Origin: Corynebacterium marambiense
GTDB taxonomy: Bacteria > Actinomycetota > Actinomycetes > Mycobacteriales > Mycobacteriaceae
Reading direction: 5' to 3'
Length of the DNA: 64,000 nucleotides
Assembly: GCF_016342275.1 (NCBI RefSeq)
Contig: NZ_JAEIOT010000005.1
Coordinates: 372,001 to 436,000, forward strand
A program made the translations under genes and the position numbers. The notes below the pieces were generated by a model that did not search any database, was not told the origin of the DNA, and was given only the letters and a program-made list of their open reading frames with translations. Below are positions 11,258 through 20,913 of this stretch, in pieces (within the stretch, counting starts at the first letter, position 1; each line of letters begins with the position of its first letter).

Positions 11258-11734
11258 CTAGTTGAGCGTTCCCGGATGCACCCGCCTAATCCCCGCCCGG
11301 CTAGTTCCCGCGTGTCCGGAGAGAACGATTTGGGGTCTGTCCGTCACCGGATCGTCCTCGATGGGCGTGGGCTGTTCGCGGGGCCGGCGGTCGATGCGTA
11401 GTGGGCAGTTCCTTGGGCCGTCCACCGCGAGAGTCAGGGTGAGGCGAGTGGAATCGTCCAGTGCTTCGATCAGACCCCTGACCGCGGCGTTCCGATGGTG
11501 TTCGTGCGGGTTCTCCGCGTTCATCTGGAGGAACGCTCCAGAGGTGAGCGCCTTGCCATCCACGGCCGTGATCGGGTACCCGATCACGGGGCCATCCGGG
11601 ACCTCGCCAACAGGGCAGCGGTAGTCATCGCATTTCTCGTTGGTCCTGATGTTCGCCCTTAGATGTTGGATGGAGACCGTGTACGTCGACATGCTCTCGC
11701 CGTTGTTGTACTTGCACGCGGACTGGGCACACAC
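11258..11734 (-). CDS. Hypothetical cysteine-containing protein, possibly DUF1540-like at its N-terminus
   Basis: The frame is open from 11827 to 11258 on the minus strand. From about 11770 onward the third codon positions are strongly G/C, which supports real coding. The part before that looks non-coding, so the start is uncertain; GTG 11734 and ATG 11692 are candidates, neither with a good Shine-Dalgarno. The N-terminus ([14 protein letters not shown]) recalls the C-x4/5-C-x-YN pattern of DUF1540, with Met where a third Cys is expected. A second pair follows ([11 protein letters not shown]). The remainder ([20 protein letters not shown]) is unfamiliar. The function is unknown. Confidence 0.45.
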   Translation of the reverse strand: MCAQSACKYNNGESMSTYTVSIQHLRANIRTNEKCDDYRCPVGEVPDGPVIGYPITAVDGKALTSGAFLQMNAENPHEHHRNAAVRGLIEALDDSTRLTLTLAVDGPRNCPLRIDRRPREQPTPIEDDPVTDRPQIVLSGHAGTSRAGIRRVHPGTLN

Positions 11735-12182
11735 GGTGACTAGGTCGAAGACCGCGGTCGTGGATTTGGCGGGACTTCGTCCTAGTCGTCGTTCCCTGCG
11801 GTGCAGCACACGGACGTGCTCCGACACGGATCGCCGCCGCGTTCCAGGACTGTGTCGTGGCGTCCATCACCTCGCCTCCGGACGAGCTGTAGGCGGTCGG
11901 GGGGTAGCGATGGTGCCTTCTCAGCAACGACCCGCGCAGCCTTCGTCATCAGACACGGGTCTATTTTTCTTCTCCCCGCGGATCCGGTGGACAGTGATCC
12001 CGGTCGGGACAGATGCAGGCGAGCCGCCTCCTGGGATCCGGCCCGGAGGTACCTTGTGATCCGAGGCCAGATTCCGGAACAACTATTGCCTGAATGAAGC
12101 CGACAGCTGGTTCGAACTGCTTTGACGGCAGAGGAATCCCGGGTTTCCGCCCCGGACGTGTCTGCCAGCGTGCCGGGGTCGG
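11735..12182. other. Gene-poor spacer before the ABC ATPase gene
   Basis: This interval is about 450 bp. Open frames exist on both strands but have mixed third-position composition and no family resemblance. I see no convincing hairpin, tRNA or repeat. It may carry the promoters of the hypothetical gene (leftward) and of the ABC ATPase gene (rightward). Confidence 0.4.
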
Positions 12183-13040
12183 ATGGTCCATGATGGAGGG
12201 GTGATTGCGAATGAGACCGAAACCGACCTGGACCTGCTCATCGACTTCCGCGACGTGTCCTTCGTCCGCGACGGGGCCGCCCTCGTCGGAGACGTCACCT
12301 GGCAGGTGGAACTCGACGAGCGGTGGGTGATCATCGGACCGAACGGCGCCGGGAAGACGACCCTTCTTCGGATGGCGGCAGCCGAGGAGTACCCCTCCGC
12401 CGGTGCGGCCTTCATCATGGGAGAGCGGATCGGGCGCACCGACATGCGCGACCTGCGCGCCATGATCGGGGTGTCGTCTGCCGCACTCGGCAACCGGATC
12501 CCCCCGACAGAGGAGGTCGGAGACCTCGTGGTCTCTGCGGGGTACGCCATTCTCGGCAGGTGGCGCGAGGAATACGACGAGCGCGATCTCGAGCAGGCGC
12601 GCACCATCCTCGAACAGGTGGGCGCGTACCATCTGCAGGGACGTACATGGGGAACCCTCTCCGAAGGGGAGCGCAAGCGCGTACTTATCGCCCGGGCCCT
12701 CATGACCAACCCGGAGCTCCTGCTCCTCGACGAACCCGGGGCCGGTCTAGACCTGGGCGGGCGGGAGGACCTCGTCGGATACCTGGGCAAACTCGCCCTG
12801 GATCCCGATGCCCCGGCCATCGTGATGATCACCCACCACGTTGAGGAGATCCCCGACGGTTTCACCCATGCGATGCTCCTCGATGAGGGGGCGGTGGTCG
12901 CACAGGGACTCATTGAGGACGTTCTCACCAGTGAGAACCTCACCCGTGCGTTCCATCAGCCGATCCAGCTCGACCGGATTGACGGCCGCTACTTCGCCCG
13001 ACGTGCACCCCGGGCCGGGCGTGGGAGCCATCGGAAGTAG
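12183..13040 (+). CDS. Orphan ABC transporter-type ATP-binding protein (Rv3041c-like)
   Basis: This 285-residue single ATPase domain has Walker A GPNGAGKTTLLRM (from about residue 53), the signature LSEGERKRVLIAR, Walker B LLLLDEPGAGLD and the switch histidines MITHHVEE. No membrane permease is adjacent, so it is either an orphan or a soluble ABC protein. M. tuberculosis has a similar lone ATPase (Rv3041c). The start is uncertain: ATG 12183 gives the longest form, while GTG 12201 directly follows GATGGAGGG. The stop TAG abuts the ATG of the next gene with no spacing. Confidence 0.88.
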   Translation: MVHDGGVIANETETDLDLLIDFRDVSFVRDGAALVGDVTWQVELDERWVIIGPNGAGKTTLLRMAAAEEYPSAGAAFIMGERIGRTDMRDLRAMIGVSSAALGNRIPPTEEVGDLVVSAGYAILGRWREEYDERDLEQARTILEQVGAYHLQGRTWGTLSEGERKRVLIARALMTNPELLLLDEPGAGLDLGGREDLVGYLGKLALDPDAPAIVMITHHVEEIPDGFTHAMLLDEGAVVAQGLIEDVLTSENLTRAFHQPIQLDRIDGRYFARRAPRAGRGSHRK

Positions 13041-14228
13041 ATGTCGTACACACATCAGGAGGTGGACTATCTGCGGTCCCACCGCCCGGAGATATCGGAC
13101 GTCACCGCGGAACTCGCGCTCACCCGTAGCAGCCTCGTCGCCGATACCGAGGTGCTGCGGAGGCACTTCGGCGAGTATGCACGCGCCGTCACCGAACTCG
13201 TCACCGCACGTCGTTCGACCATCGGTAAACTCCCCTCCGACTGGCTCATGTGCAGTGAATCCGCCCAGCAGTCGACCCCGCCGACCGTCGCGGCCGTTCG
13301 GGCACGGCGGATCGCGGACCACCTCGGAGCGGGAGCCCGGGTACACGACGTGACCTGCTCCATCGGCTCCGAGCTGCCGCAGCTGACCGCGGTCGGGCTC
13401 GCCGTCACTGGCTCCGATCTCGATCCCGTCCGGGTCCGGATGGCCCGGGTCAACACCGGTTCGGCCGTTGCAGTCGCGGACGCCCTTGTCCCGCCCTTGT
13501 CCCCGGGGGCTGTCGACGCCGTCGTGGCTGACCCCGCACGCCGGGCGGGAGGTCGTCGCATCACCCGTCCCGATCAGCTGCTCCCACCGCTGCCGGAACT
13601 GATCGCCGCACACGCGGGGACCCCAGCGGCGGTGAAGTGCGCACCGGGGCTGGACTTCAGTGGATGGGATGGTCTGGTCAGTGTCGCCAGCGTTGATGGC
13701 GGGGTCAAGGAGGCGTGCCTCTATTCACCGCAACTCGGCGGTGGTGAGCGCCGCGAGGCGGTGATGATCTCTACGAAGGTGGGTACCGGCCCACGACTCG
13801 ACCGGATCACCGATCTCTCCGGCGATGGTGGCGGCGAGAGTCTCGCCGGACCACCCGGCCGGTACATCGTCGACCCCGACGGCGCCGTCGTCCGGTCGGG
13901 ACTCGTCCGGCACTACGCGCTGCGCGAGAAACTGTGGATGCTCGATGACCGGATCGCCCACCTCACCGGTGACCGCATCCCAGAGGGCAGGACCGGATTT
14001 CCATTCATCGAACAGGTACCGTTGAAGAAGCTGAAGACGGTTCTCCGGAAGCATGGATGCGGGGCGCTGGAGATACTCGTTCGCGGAGTGGATATTGATC
14101 CGGACAAACTCCGCAGGAACCTCAAACTCGCCGGTGACCGCCCCATGTCCGTTGTGGTGACCCGGATCGGTTCCGCCGGTGTCGCCCTAGTCTGTGGCCC
14201 CCGGGCCGATGGCGTTGACCGCAGCTGA
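13041..14228 (+). CDS. Class I SAM-dependent methyltransferase with THUMP-like C-terminal domain
   Basis: This 395-residue protein has a helical N-terminal region and then a Rossmann methyltransferase core: motif I-like VHDVTCSIGSELPQL (near 110), an acidic SDLDPVRVRMAR and the catalytic-loop-like VVADPARR. The C-terminal part (VPLKKLKTVLRKHGCGALEI... and MSVVVTRIG) matches the THUMP-like domain found in this actinobacterial family. A nucleic-acid substrate (rRNA or tRNA) is suspected but not established. The gene starts immediately after the ABC ATPase stop, so they are co-transcribed. Confidence 0.82.
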   Translation: MSYTHQEVDYLRSHRPEISDVTAELALTRSSLVADTEVLRRHFGEYARAVTELVTARRSTIGKLPSDWLMCSESAQQSTPPTVAAVRARRIADHLGAGARVHDVTCSIGSELPQLTAVGLAVTGSDLDPVRVRMARVNTGSAVAVADALVPPLSPGAVDAVVADPARRAGGRRITRPDQLLPPLPELIAAHAGTPAAVKCAPGLDFSGWDGLVSVASVDGGVKEACLYSPQLGGGERREAVMISTKVGTGPRLDRITDLSGDGGGESLAGPPGRYIVDPDGAVVRSGLVRHYALREKLWMLDDRIAHLTGDRIPEGRTGFPFIEQVPLKKLKTVLRKHGCGALEILVRGVDIDPDKLRRNLKLAGDRPMSVVVTRIGSAGVALVCGPRADGVDRS

Positions 14229-14269
14229 CAGGTTGTTCGCCCAGTGGCGACGGGAACGCCGCAGGCGGC

Positions 14270-14275
14270 TAGACT
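14270..14275 (+). promoter_or_regulatory. Candidate -10 box of the etf operon
   Basis: TAGACT at 14270-14275 lies about 107 nt before the etfB ATG. The same hexamer serves nucS, ligA and gatB in this window at leaderless spacing; here it would give an untranslated leader of about 100 nt. I could not assign a clear -35 box. Confidence 0.4.
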
Positions 14276-14381
14276 GGCGGCCAGCCTGGGAGCCGTGATG
14301 TCCCCTCCACCATCGGAGGAGCCAACCCACGGACGACCACGAACCCCGTTTCACCTGATAACTAAGGAAGGCCCACACCGC

Positions 14382-15197
14382 ATGCCCACGATCGTGGTAC
14401 TGGTCAAGCACGTCCCCGACACCTGGTCGCAGAAGAAGCTGTCCGAGGACTACACCCTCGATCGCGACAACGTTGATGAGGTCATCGACGAGATCAACGA
14501 GTACGCCGTCGAGCAGGCCCTGAAGATCCGCGAGGCCGATGTCGACGCGGGATGGCGGATCGTTGCCCTCACCGCGGGAACCAGCCGTGCAGAGGAGGCA
14601 CTGCGCAAGGCTCTCGCCATGGGTGTCGACGACGCTGTCCTGCTGTCCGACGAGGCTATCGCCGGTTCAGATCTGCCTGGAACGGCATGGTCGCTGACCT
14701 GCGGTATCGATGCAGCGATGTCCGCACTGGGGCTGGATGAGCTCAAGCTCATCGTCACCGGTAACCGCTCCTCCGACGGCCTGATGGGGGGAATGGCCGG
14801 GATTCTCTCCGAGTACCGCACCATCCCTGCGCTGACCCACCTGCGCAGCGCCACCGTCAAGGCAGCCGAGGGGACCGTCACCGGTGTCCGGGAGACCCCG
14901 CGGGGCGAGTTCGAGCTCTCCGCCGCCCTCCCGGCGATCATCTCCGTCACCGACCAGGCAGACCGCCCGAGGTTCCCCAACTTCAAGGGAATCATGGCCG
15001 CGAAGAAGGCGCAGATCACGCATCTGTCCCTGGCCGACACCGCGGCCACCGCGGAACAGGTCGGGGGAGCCCATGCCGCGACCGCAGTCACGGTCGCCAC
15101 TGAACGCCCCGAGCGCAGTCAGGGCGAGATCATTCGTGACAACGGTCAGGCCGCCGTCGCGATCGCCGACTTCCTTGAGTCCCGTAACCTCATCTAG
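14382..15197 (+). CDS. etfB: Electron transfer flavoprotein subunit beta
   Basis: This 271-residue beta subunit (FixA/EtfB) of the heterodimeric flavoprotein collects electrons from acyl-CoA and other dehydrogenases. The N-terminus (MPTIVVLVKHVPDTWSQKKL) and the AMP/FAD-contact segment (VTGNRSSDGLMGGMAGILSE) are characteristic. The frame extends upstream, but ATG 14382 has AAGGAAGG about 10 nt before it and fits the family start. etfA follows after 50 nt. Confidence 0.96.
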   Translation: MPTIVVLVKHVPDTWSQKKLSEDYTLDRDNVDEVIDEINEYAVEQALKIREADVDAGWRIVALTAGTSRAEEALRKALAMGVDDAVLLSDEAIAGSDLPGTAWSLTCGIDAAMSALGLDELKLIVTGNRSSDGLMGGMAGILSEYRTIPALTHLRSATVKAAEGTVTGVRETPRGEFELSAALPAIISVTDQADRPRFPNFKGIMAAKKAQITHLSLADTAATAEQVGGAHAATAVTVATERPERSQGEIIRDNGQAAVAIADFLESRNLI

Positions 15198-15247
15198 TCG
15201 CACATCCCAGCCTGCAGATCCACGCAACCCCAGGAGTAGACCCCGCC

Positions 15248-16207
15248 ATGTCCCACGCATACGTACTCGTCGAGCACACCGAAGGCGTGCTCGACGAGGT
15301 CACCGCAGAACTCATCACGGCTGCCCGCGCCTTTGGGGCGGTCAGTGCCGTCGTCGTCGGTACCCCGGGAACCGCGACTCCACTGGTCGAGGCACTGGCT
15401 GCGGCTGGCGCCGACCAGATCGTCGCCGCTGAGGGTACGGACGTCAGCGCCCGACTCGTGTTGCCTGCGGTCGACGCCCTGTCCATCCTCGCGTCCTCCA
15501 ATCCCGCCCCCGTCCTCGTTTCCTCGTCACCTGCCGGCGACGAGATCGCTGCACGCCTCGCCGTGCGCCTGGGATCGGGTGTTCTGTGCGACGTCGTCGG
15601 GGTCAACGCTGACCGCACTGCACAGCAGTCCATCTTCGGTGACACGATCTCCGTCACCGCCGCCGTCGGCGGCGAGTGCCCCATCTACGCCGTGCGCGCA
15701 GGAGCCATCGACGCCGAACCCCGTCCCGGCGCCGGTGAACTCGTCACCCTCGACTTGCCCGGTGCGGGGGAGAAGGATGTCCGGGTCACCGGATTCACCC
15801 CCGCTGAACGCGGTGAACGACCGCCCCTTGCACAAGCGAAGACCGTTGTCGCCGCTGGTCGCGGTGTCGGGTCCGCCGAAGGTTTCACCGACATCGTCGA
15901 GCCTCTCGCCGACGCATTCGGCGGAGCTGTCGGTGCCACCCGTGACGCCATCGACCACGACTGGTACGGCGGCCAGTACCAGATCGGTCAGACCGGCGTG
16001 TCCGTCGCACCGGACCTCTACATCGGACTCGGCATCTCCGGTGCCATCCAGCACAAGGCGGGCATGCAGACCGCCAAGACCATCGTCGTCGTCAACAACG
16101 ACGAGGATGCGCCCCTGTTCGAGATCGCCGATTTCGGCGTGGTGGGAGACCTGTTCACGATCGCCCCGGCGCTCACCGAGGAGATCATCCGCCGCAGGCG
16201 GGGGTAA
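15248..16207 (+). CDS. etfA: Electron transfer flavoprotein subunit alpha
   Basis: This 319-residue alpha subunit (FixB/EtfA) binds FAD in its C-terminal domain. The FAD motif is visible near residues 250-285: YQIGQTGVSVAPDLYIGLGI followed by SGAIQHKAGMQ. It pairs with EtfB to pass electrons toward the quinone pool through an ETF dehydrogenase, which is not in this window. The start has AGGAG upstream. The cysteine desulfurase gene begins 3 nt after the stop, so one operon is likely. Confidence 0.96.
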   Translation: MSHAYVLVEHTEGVLDEVTAELITAARAFGAVSAVVVGTPGTATPLVEALAAAGADQIVAAEGTDVSARLVLPAVDALSILASSNPAPVLVSSSPAGDEIAARLAVRLGSGVLCDVVGVNADRTAQQSIFGDTISVTAAVGGECPIYAVRAGAIDAEPRPGAGELVTLDLPGAGEKDVRVTGFTPAERGERPPLAQAKTVVAAGRGVGSAEGFTDIVEPLADAFGGAVGATRDAIDHDWYGGQYQIGQTGVSVAPDLYIGLGISGAIQHKAGMQTAKTIVVVNNDEDAPLFEIADFGVVGDLFTIAPALTEEIIRRRRG

Positions 16208-16210
16208 TCC

Positions 16211-17347
16211 GTGCCGGAATCGCAGCACTACCTCGACCACGCCGCTACTGCCCCGATCCGGCAATGTGCCGTCGACGCCTGGGTGGATACCGCACGTCTG
16301 CTCAACCCCGGAGGTCAGTATGCCTCGGGTCGTCTCGCCCGGGCGGCTCTCGAGGCAGCCCGAGAACAGATCGCCCACGCCCTCGGGTGTGAGCCGATTG
16401 AAGTCATCTTCACCAGTTCCAGCACCGAGAGCTGCAACATCGCTGTCCAGGGGCTCTGGCGCGCCGGTGGTCGGGGGCGGATCGTCTCCACACCGATCGA
16501 ACACCCCGCCGTCGCCGAGACCGTCACCGCCCTGGTCAAGGAAGGTGCCGGACTTGAGCTGCTTCCCGTTGGAACGGATGGCGTGGTCGCTCCGGATTCC
16601 CGACTGGACACCCGTTCGTCCCTGGTCACCTGCATGTGGGCCAACAACGAGACCGGTGTGATCCAACCTGTCGCCGAGATCTGTGCCCGCGCGGCGGACA
16701 CCGGATCCCCGGTGCACATCGACGCGACCCAGGTCGTCGGACACCTGCCCGTCGATTTCGCGGCACTCGGGGCGACCACACTCGCAGCCGGAGCGCACAA
16801 GTTCGGCGGACCCCGCGGGACCGGGATCCTCATCGCCAGACGTTCCCCCACCCCCGTCCCGGTCCTGTTCGGTGGTGGCCAGGAACGCGGTATCCGGCCC
16901 GGAACCGCCAATGTCGCAGGCGCCGTCGCCACGGCCGCGGCGCTCACCGAGGCCGTCTCTGAATTGAGCGTGGCCACCGCCCGGATCACGGAACTGCGTG
17001 ACCGTCTGCAGACCGGGATCCTCGATCGCGTCGACGACGTCCTGGTCCACGGTGCGGGCGCCGACCGGCTCCCGAGGCACCTGCATCTATCGTTCCCGGG
17101 TGCCGAGGGGGACAGCCTCATCATGCTGCTCGACAATGCGGGAATCGCTTGTTCTACAGGGTCCGCCTGTTCCGCCGGTGTCAACCGGGCCAGTGGCGTA
17201 CTGCTCGCGATGGGGGTCAGTGAGCACGACGCCCGCGGAGCCGTCCGCTTCACACTCGGTTCCACGAACACTGAAGCCGACGTGGACCGGGTTCTCGAGG
17301 TCATCGGCGACGTGGTCTCCCGGGCGAGGCTCGCCGGGATGGCCTGA
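16211..17347 (+). CDS. Cysteine desulfurase (NifS/IscS class)
   Basis: This 378-residue PLP enzyme takes sulfur from cysteine as a protein-bound persulfide. It begins with the family motif YLDHAATAP. The PLP lysine is K197 (AGAHKFGGPRGTG), and the persulfide cysteine is most likely C320 in TGSACSAG; C314 lies just before it. mnmA lies in the same cluster, so the likely use is sulfur supply for tRNA 2-thiouridine (inference), with Fe-S assembly as an alternative. The start is GTG, 3 nt after etfA. Confidence 0.95.
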   Translation: MPESQHYLDHAATAPIRQCAVDAWVDTARLLNPGGQYASGRLARAALEAAREQIAHALGCEPIEVIFTSSSTESCNIAVQGLWRAGGRGRIVSTPIEHPAVAETVTALVKEGAGLELLPVGTDGVVAPDSRLDTRSSLVTCMWANNETGVIQPVAEICARAADTGSPVHIDATQVVGHLPVDFAALGATTLAAGAHKFGGPRGTGILIARRSPTPVPVLFGGGQERGIRPGTANVAGAVATAAALTEAVSELSVATARITELRDRLQTGILDRVDDVLVHGAGADRLPRHLHLSFPGAEGDSLIMLLDNAGIACSTGSACSAGVNRASGVLLAMGVSEHDARGAVRFTLGSTNTEADVDRVLEVIGDVVSRARLAGMA

Positions 17348-17481
17348 CGGTCGCAGCTAGGGAACCGGTGCGGCCCCACGGCCGTCAGTGTCCGTCCGGA
17401 CCGGGACCGACGCGGGTGAAGACCTGCACCGTCAGCGGTAGCATGGGCCCTTTCCACGTATCCGACGAACGGAGTTCACCG

Positions 17482-18657
17482 GTGCCCACCCCAACCGACC
17501 AGCGCCCCCTACTCCTGTTACTAGCGGCAGCGGTCCTGCCACTGGTCTTCGTGGCCGCGTGTTCTTCCGGCCCCGCCGACACCACCGCGGCAGGGTCCTC
17601 CGTGAACCCGGTGGAGACGGCGACGGCCACCCCCGCCACCATCCACGACAACCGGTTGATCATCGTTAGTGGCAATGACGACTCGACCGAGGTGGGAGTG
17701 GTCACTGCTCCTGATGGGACCATCACCACCCTGGTATCCGGCCCCGGGTCGATCCGCCCCGCGGTGGTCCGACTCGCCGACGGCGCTGTCGCCGTCGCGG
17801 ACTCCTCCGGAGTCACCGTTTTCGACGCCGATCTTGCGGAGATCGCCCACGCCGGGGGCGATGCCACCGGGTTCGTCACGCATGCCGTCGGTTCGGCGGA
17901 TGGTCACGACGCCACCTTCGCCTACGCGGTTGGCGACGGCCAGCATCCCGACCGGCACCTCCTGGTCACCGTCACCACCGGCGGAGAGTCCTTCACCACG
18001 ACCTCGAACTCGGTGCCGGTCGGGTTGACGGTATGTACCGACGGACATGTCTCTTGGTTGGAGGCCGCGTCTCCGGACGCCAGCTTCGACGGCGGAGAAC
18101 TCGGCAGGGACGTCGCGGTCTCGCGGATCAACGTCTCGGCGTCACACGGCCCGGACGTTGACGTCCTGCCCGCCGGACCGGCGCCGGTGTGGGGCCGTGC
18201 AGGCTGCGGTGACACGGTGAGTTGGGTGGCCGGCGATGGTACCGCCGTGACCGTCGGCGACGGCGAAGCCACCCGCACCGTCATCGACACCTTCCGCCCC
18301 GCGTCCGAGGTTCGAGGAATCGACACCTCGGAGGGCACCACGGTCGACGGTACGATCTACCGCATCAGCGGAGACGGACTGCTTGAGAGCTACACCTTCA
18401 CCCCGGAACCCCGGTTCCGCAGCGTCGATTCCGAGCTCACCGGGATCACCGGCGCGACGATTACCGGTGGTGGCGAGGGGCACGCATTCGGTGTCGCCTG
18501 GGGTGGTGATCTATCGGCTGCCTCGTTGTCCGTGACGGCGTTCGATCCGACAGATGCCGGATGCACCGAGAACATCGGAGTTGTCGCCCTTCAGGCGGAC
18601 ACGACCCTGCTTGCCGCGACGCTCCGGGGAGGGGTGGAACTATCCTGCGGACGGTGA
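17482..18657 (+). CDS. Secreted lipoprotein of unknown function
   Basis: The predicted lipoprotein has 391 residues from GTG 17482, which has CGGAG about 8 nt upstream; the frame is open further upstream without support. The signal peptide is hydrophobic (LLLLLAAAVLPLVFVAAC) with lipobox cysteine C27. The mature part is rich in Thr, Asp and Gly and contains repeated short beta-strand-like segments (GAVAVADSSGVTVFDADLAE; DTVSWVAGDGTAVTVGDGEA), suggesting a propeller-like fold. A TAGCAT box at 17439-17444 may be its promoter. I do not recognise a named family. Confidence 0.75.
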   Translation: MPTPTDQRPLLLLLAAAVLPLVFVAACSSGPADTTAAGSSVNPVETATATPATIHDNRLIIVSGNDDSTEVGVVTAPDGTITTLVSGPGSIRPAVVRLADGAVAVADSSGVTVFDADLAEIAHAGGDATGFVTHAVGSADGHDATFAYAVGDGQHPDRHLLVTVTTGGESFTTTSNSVPVGLTVCTDGHVSWLEAASPDASFDGGELGRDVAVSRINVSASHGPDVDVLPAGPAPVWGRAGCGDTVSWVAGDGTAVTVGDGEATRTVIDTFRPASEVRGIDTSEGTTVDGTIYRISGDGLLESYTFTPEPRFRSVDSELTGITGATITGGGEGHAFGVAWGGDLSAASLSVTAFDPTDAGCTENIGVVALQADTTLLAATLRGGVELSCGR

Positions 18658-18775
18658 GTTTCACCCGGTTGGGCTGAACCTCCCACCGACCGCTACCCTG
18701 GGGCACGGTTCACCGCGCGGTTGGTGTGGTATCTAGCCATGAACGGGATCAGGGAGACACGGGAGGACTGTGACG

Positions 18776-19879
18776 ATGCGAGTACTTGCGGCGATGAGCG
18801 GCGGCGTGGATTCCGCCGTCGCCGCGGCCCGGGCGAAGGCTGCCGGCCATGAGGTCACCGGGGTCCATCTGGCGCTCTCTCGTGATCCGCGGACCGTCCG
18901 GGAGTCCGCCCGTGGCTGTTGCTCCCTGGAGGATTCCGCCGATGCCCGTCGCGTCTGCGACGCCCTCGGCATCCCCTTCTACGTCTGGGATTTTTCGGAG
19001 CGTTTCCGTGCTGAGGTCATCGACGACTTCATCGACTCTTACGCAAACGGGGAGACTCCCAACCCCTGCCTGCGGTGCAACGAGAAGATCAAATTCGCAG
19101 CGCTGCTGGAGCGTGGTGTCGCACTCGGCTTCGATGCGGTGGCGACCGGACACTACGCCCGCCTGACCCAACCGTGTGACGGTGGGGACGGTTACCTGCG
19201 ACGCGCGGTCGATCCGAACAAGGACCAGTCCTATGTCCTTGGTGTCCTCGGCTCCGAGGAGATTAGCCGCTGCATGTTCCCGGTGGGGGACACCGTCAAG
19301 CCCGAGATCCGGGCGGAAGCCGCCGACATGGGATTCGCGGTGGCGAAGAAACCCGACTCCTATGATATCTGCTTCATTCCAGACGGTGACACCCAGGCGT
19401 TCCTCGGGAGGCACATCGGGTTGCGGCCCGGCATGGTCGTCGACGAGACCGGCCGCGAGCTCCGCGACCATGACGGTGTCCACGCGTTTACCATTGGACA
19501 GCGTAAAGGGCTGCGTCTCGGGGTTCCGGCCGCGGACGGGAGGCCCCGGTACGTCACGGACATCGATGCCTCCACCGGGACGGTCACTGTTGGCCCCCGG
19601 GAGAAACTCGCGGTCTCGGTGATACACGCGGACCGGTTGAAGGTCCTGCACCCGGGAATGACCGGCGAGTTCGATTGCGAGGTCCAGGTCCGTGCCCACG
19701 GCGGCATTGTTCCGTGCCGGGCACGTGTCGACACTGAGGGCGATCGCATGGAACTCACGCTCCGCGATCCCCTCTCCGGTGTCGCCCGTGGGCAGGCTGC
19801 CGTGCTCTACCTCCCGGACCCCGGCGGGGACATCGTCATCGGCTCCGGCACCATCTGTCGGACGGAATCCGCGGGATGA
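18776..19879 (+). CDS. mnmA: tRNA-specific 2-thiouridylase MnmA
   Basis: This 367-residue enzyme forms 2-thiouridine at wobble U34 of Lys, Glu and Gln tRNAs. It has the PP-loop SGGVDS at residues 8-13 ([14 protein letters not shown]), a tRNA/zinc-type segment [12 protein letters not shown] holding a catalytic cysteine, and the second catalytic cysteine in [11 protein letters not shown]. The C-terminal beta-barrel starts near 280. GGGAGG lies 9 nt before ATG 18776 but only 3 nt before an in-frame GTG at 18770, so ATG 18776 is preferred. The sulfur donor is presumably the desulfurase encoded upstream. Confidence 0.96.
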   Translation: MRVLAAMSGGVDSAVAAARAKAAGHEVTGVHLALSRDPRTVRESARGCCSLEDSADARRVCDALGIPFYVWDFSERFRAEVIDDFIDSYANGETPNPCLRCNEKIKFAALLERGVALGFDAVATGHYARLTQPCDGGDGYLRRAVDPNKDQSYVLGVLGSEEISRCMFPVGDTVKPEIRAEAADMGFAVAKKPDSYDICFIPDGDTQAFLGRHIGLRPGMVVDETGRELRDHDGVHAFTIGQRKGLRLGVPAADGRPRYVTDIDASTGTVTVGPREKLAVSVIHADRLKVLHPGMTGEFDCEVQVRAHGGIVPCRARVDTEGDRMELTLRDPLSGVARGQAAVLYLPDPGGDIVIGSGTICRTESAG

Positions 19880-20913
19880 CCACCGACGACACATCCACCC
19901 GTGGATTCGGCCTCGGCCCCATGCCCGGAACGGACATGGCGGTGGCGGCCGAGATTGTGCTGGGGGAGAACGGTGATCTCCCCGCGTTCCCGGAGTTGCC
20001 CGCGCGGGGTGTCGGTCACGACTCGGTTGGACGTACGGCGGTCCTCCTGGAGGGGCTGAATGTCGAACCAGGTCCTAGGGGATGGCGTCTGTGCACCCGA
20101 CCGCAGCTGCTCACGCGACGCGCCATGGACGGTGTTGAATCTGATCTCGACATCTGCGGGGACGTGTGGGGCTCCGGAATCGGGAAACTGAAGATCCAGA
20201 TAATAGGCCCCTGGACACTTGCCTCCGCCGTCGAGCTGCCGAACGGTCATCGCGCAGTGACAGACCCCGGGGCGCTCCGTGACCTCACCGGGGCGCTGGT
20301 CCACGGAACTCTGACTCATGTGGCGGATGTACGGCGTCGGTTCGGTGCGGACATTGTCGTTCAGGTGGACGAGCCGCTGCTGGACACTGTGTGCCGGGGC
20401 CGTCTGCGGGGTACATCAGACTACGAGAGCATCCCTGCCGTCGCAGCTCCGGATGCCGCAGACCGGTTGCGTGTCCTCACCGATGGGCTACGCGGTGCCG
20501 GGGTACCGGAGGTACTGCTCAACCTCTCCGCGGCTCCCCCGCTCTGGGAAGTCGCCGGTAGATGCGGTGCGAATACAGTGTTGCTCAATGCACGGCATGT
20601 TGTCGGTTCTAGACAGCTCGACGGTCTCGGTGCCGCTGTGTCCGGGGGAATCAGGATGGGACTCGGGGCGATCCCCGTCAGGGCGCCCGGGTTCCCCGAG
20701 GCCGGGGAGCTGAATGAGTACTCACGGGATACCGCGGTGCGGATCGCCCGCCTCTGGGATGAGCTGGGGCTCCATCGAAATCTGCTTACCACGATGGTAG
20801 ATGTGCATCCCTGCGGCGGCCTGTCCAGCGTACCGGTGTCCATCGCGGCCCGTGTGCTTGCGACGGCTCGCACCGTCGCCGTGATGCTGGCTCGGGATGC
20901 CGGAGATCTCTAA
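19876..20913 (+). CDS. MetE C-terminal-like (cobalamin-independent methionine synthase superfamily) protein
   Basis: This 345-residue protein resembles the catalytic TIM-barrel of cobalamin-independent methionine synthase and mycobacterial Rv3015c, which has the same neighbours. Segments such as [26 protein letters not shown] and [12 protein letters not shown] fit the fold. I do not see the full His-x-Cys ... Glu ... Cys zinc set of true MetE; where His-x-Cys would be expected it reads [11 protein letters not shown]. It may therefore not be a methionine synthase. The ATG overlaps the mnmA stop (ATGA), implying coupling. It converges on the next gene with a 4-bp tail overlap. Confidence 0.8.
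   Translation: MTTDDTSTRGFGLGPMPGTDMAVAAEIVLGENGDLPAFPELPARGVGHDSVGRTAVLLEGLNVEPGPRGWRLCTRPQLLTRRAMDGVESDLDICGDVWGSGIGKLKIQIIGPWTLASAVELPNGHRAVTDPGALRDLTGALVHGTLTHVADVRRRFGADIVVQVDEPLLDTVCRGRLRGTSDYESIPAVAAPDAADRLRVLTDGLRGAGVPEVLLNLSAAPPLWEVAGRCGANTVLLNARHVVGSRQLDGLGAAVSGGIRMGLGAIPVRAPGFPEAGELNEYSRDTAVRIARLWDELGLHRNLLTTMVDVHPCGGLSSVPVSIAARVLATARTVAVMLARDAGDL

Noticed and set aside
13041..14228. Considered as part of an ABC export system with the upstream ATPase
   Set aside because: The protein has no membrane helices; its SAM-binding motifs and THUMP-like end mark a methyltransferase.
15527..17086. 519-codon minus-strand frame across etfA and the cysteine desulfurase gene
   Set aside because: Shadow of two well-supported genes; low-complexity Gly/Asp-rich translation without family resemblance.
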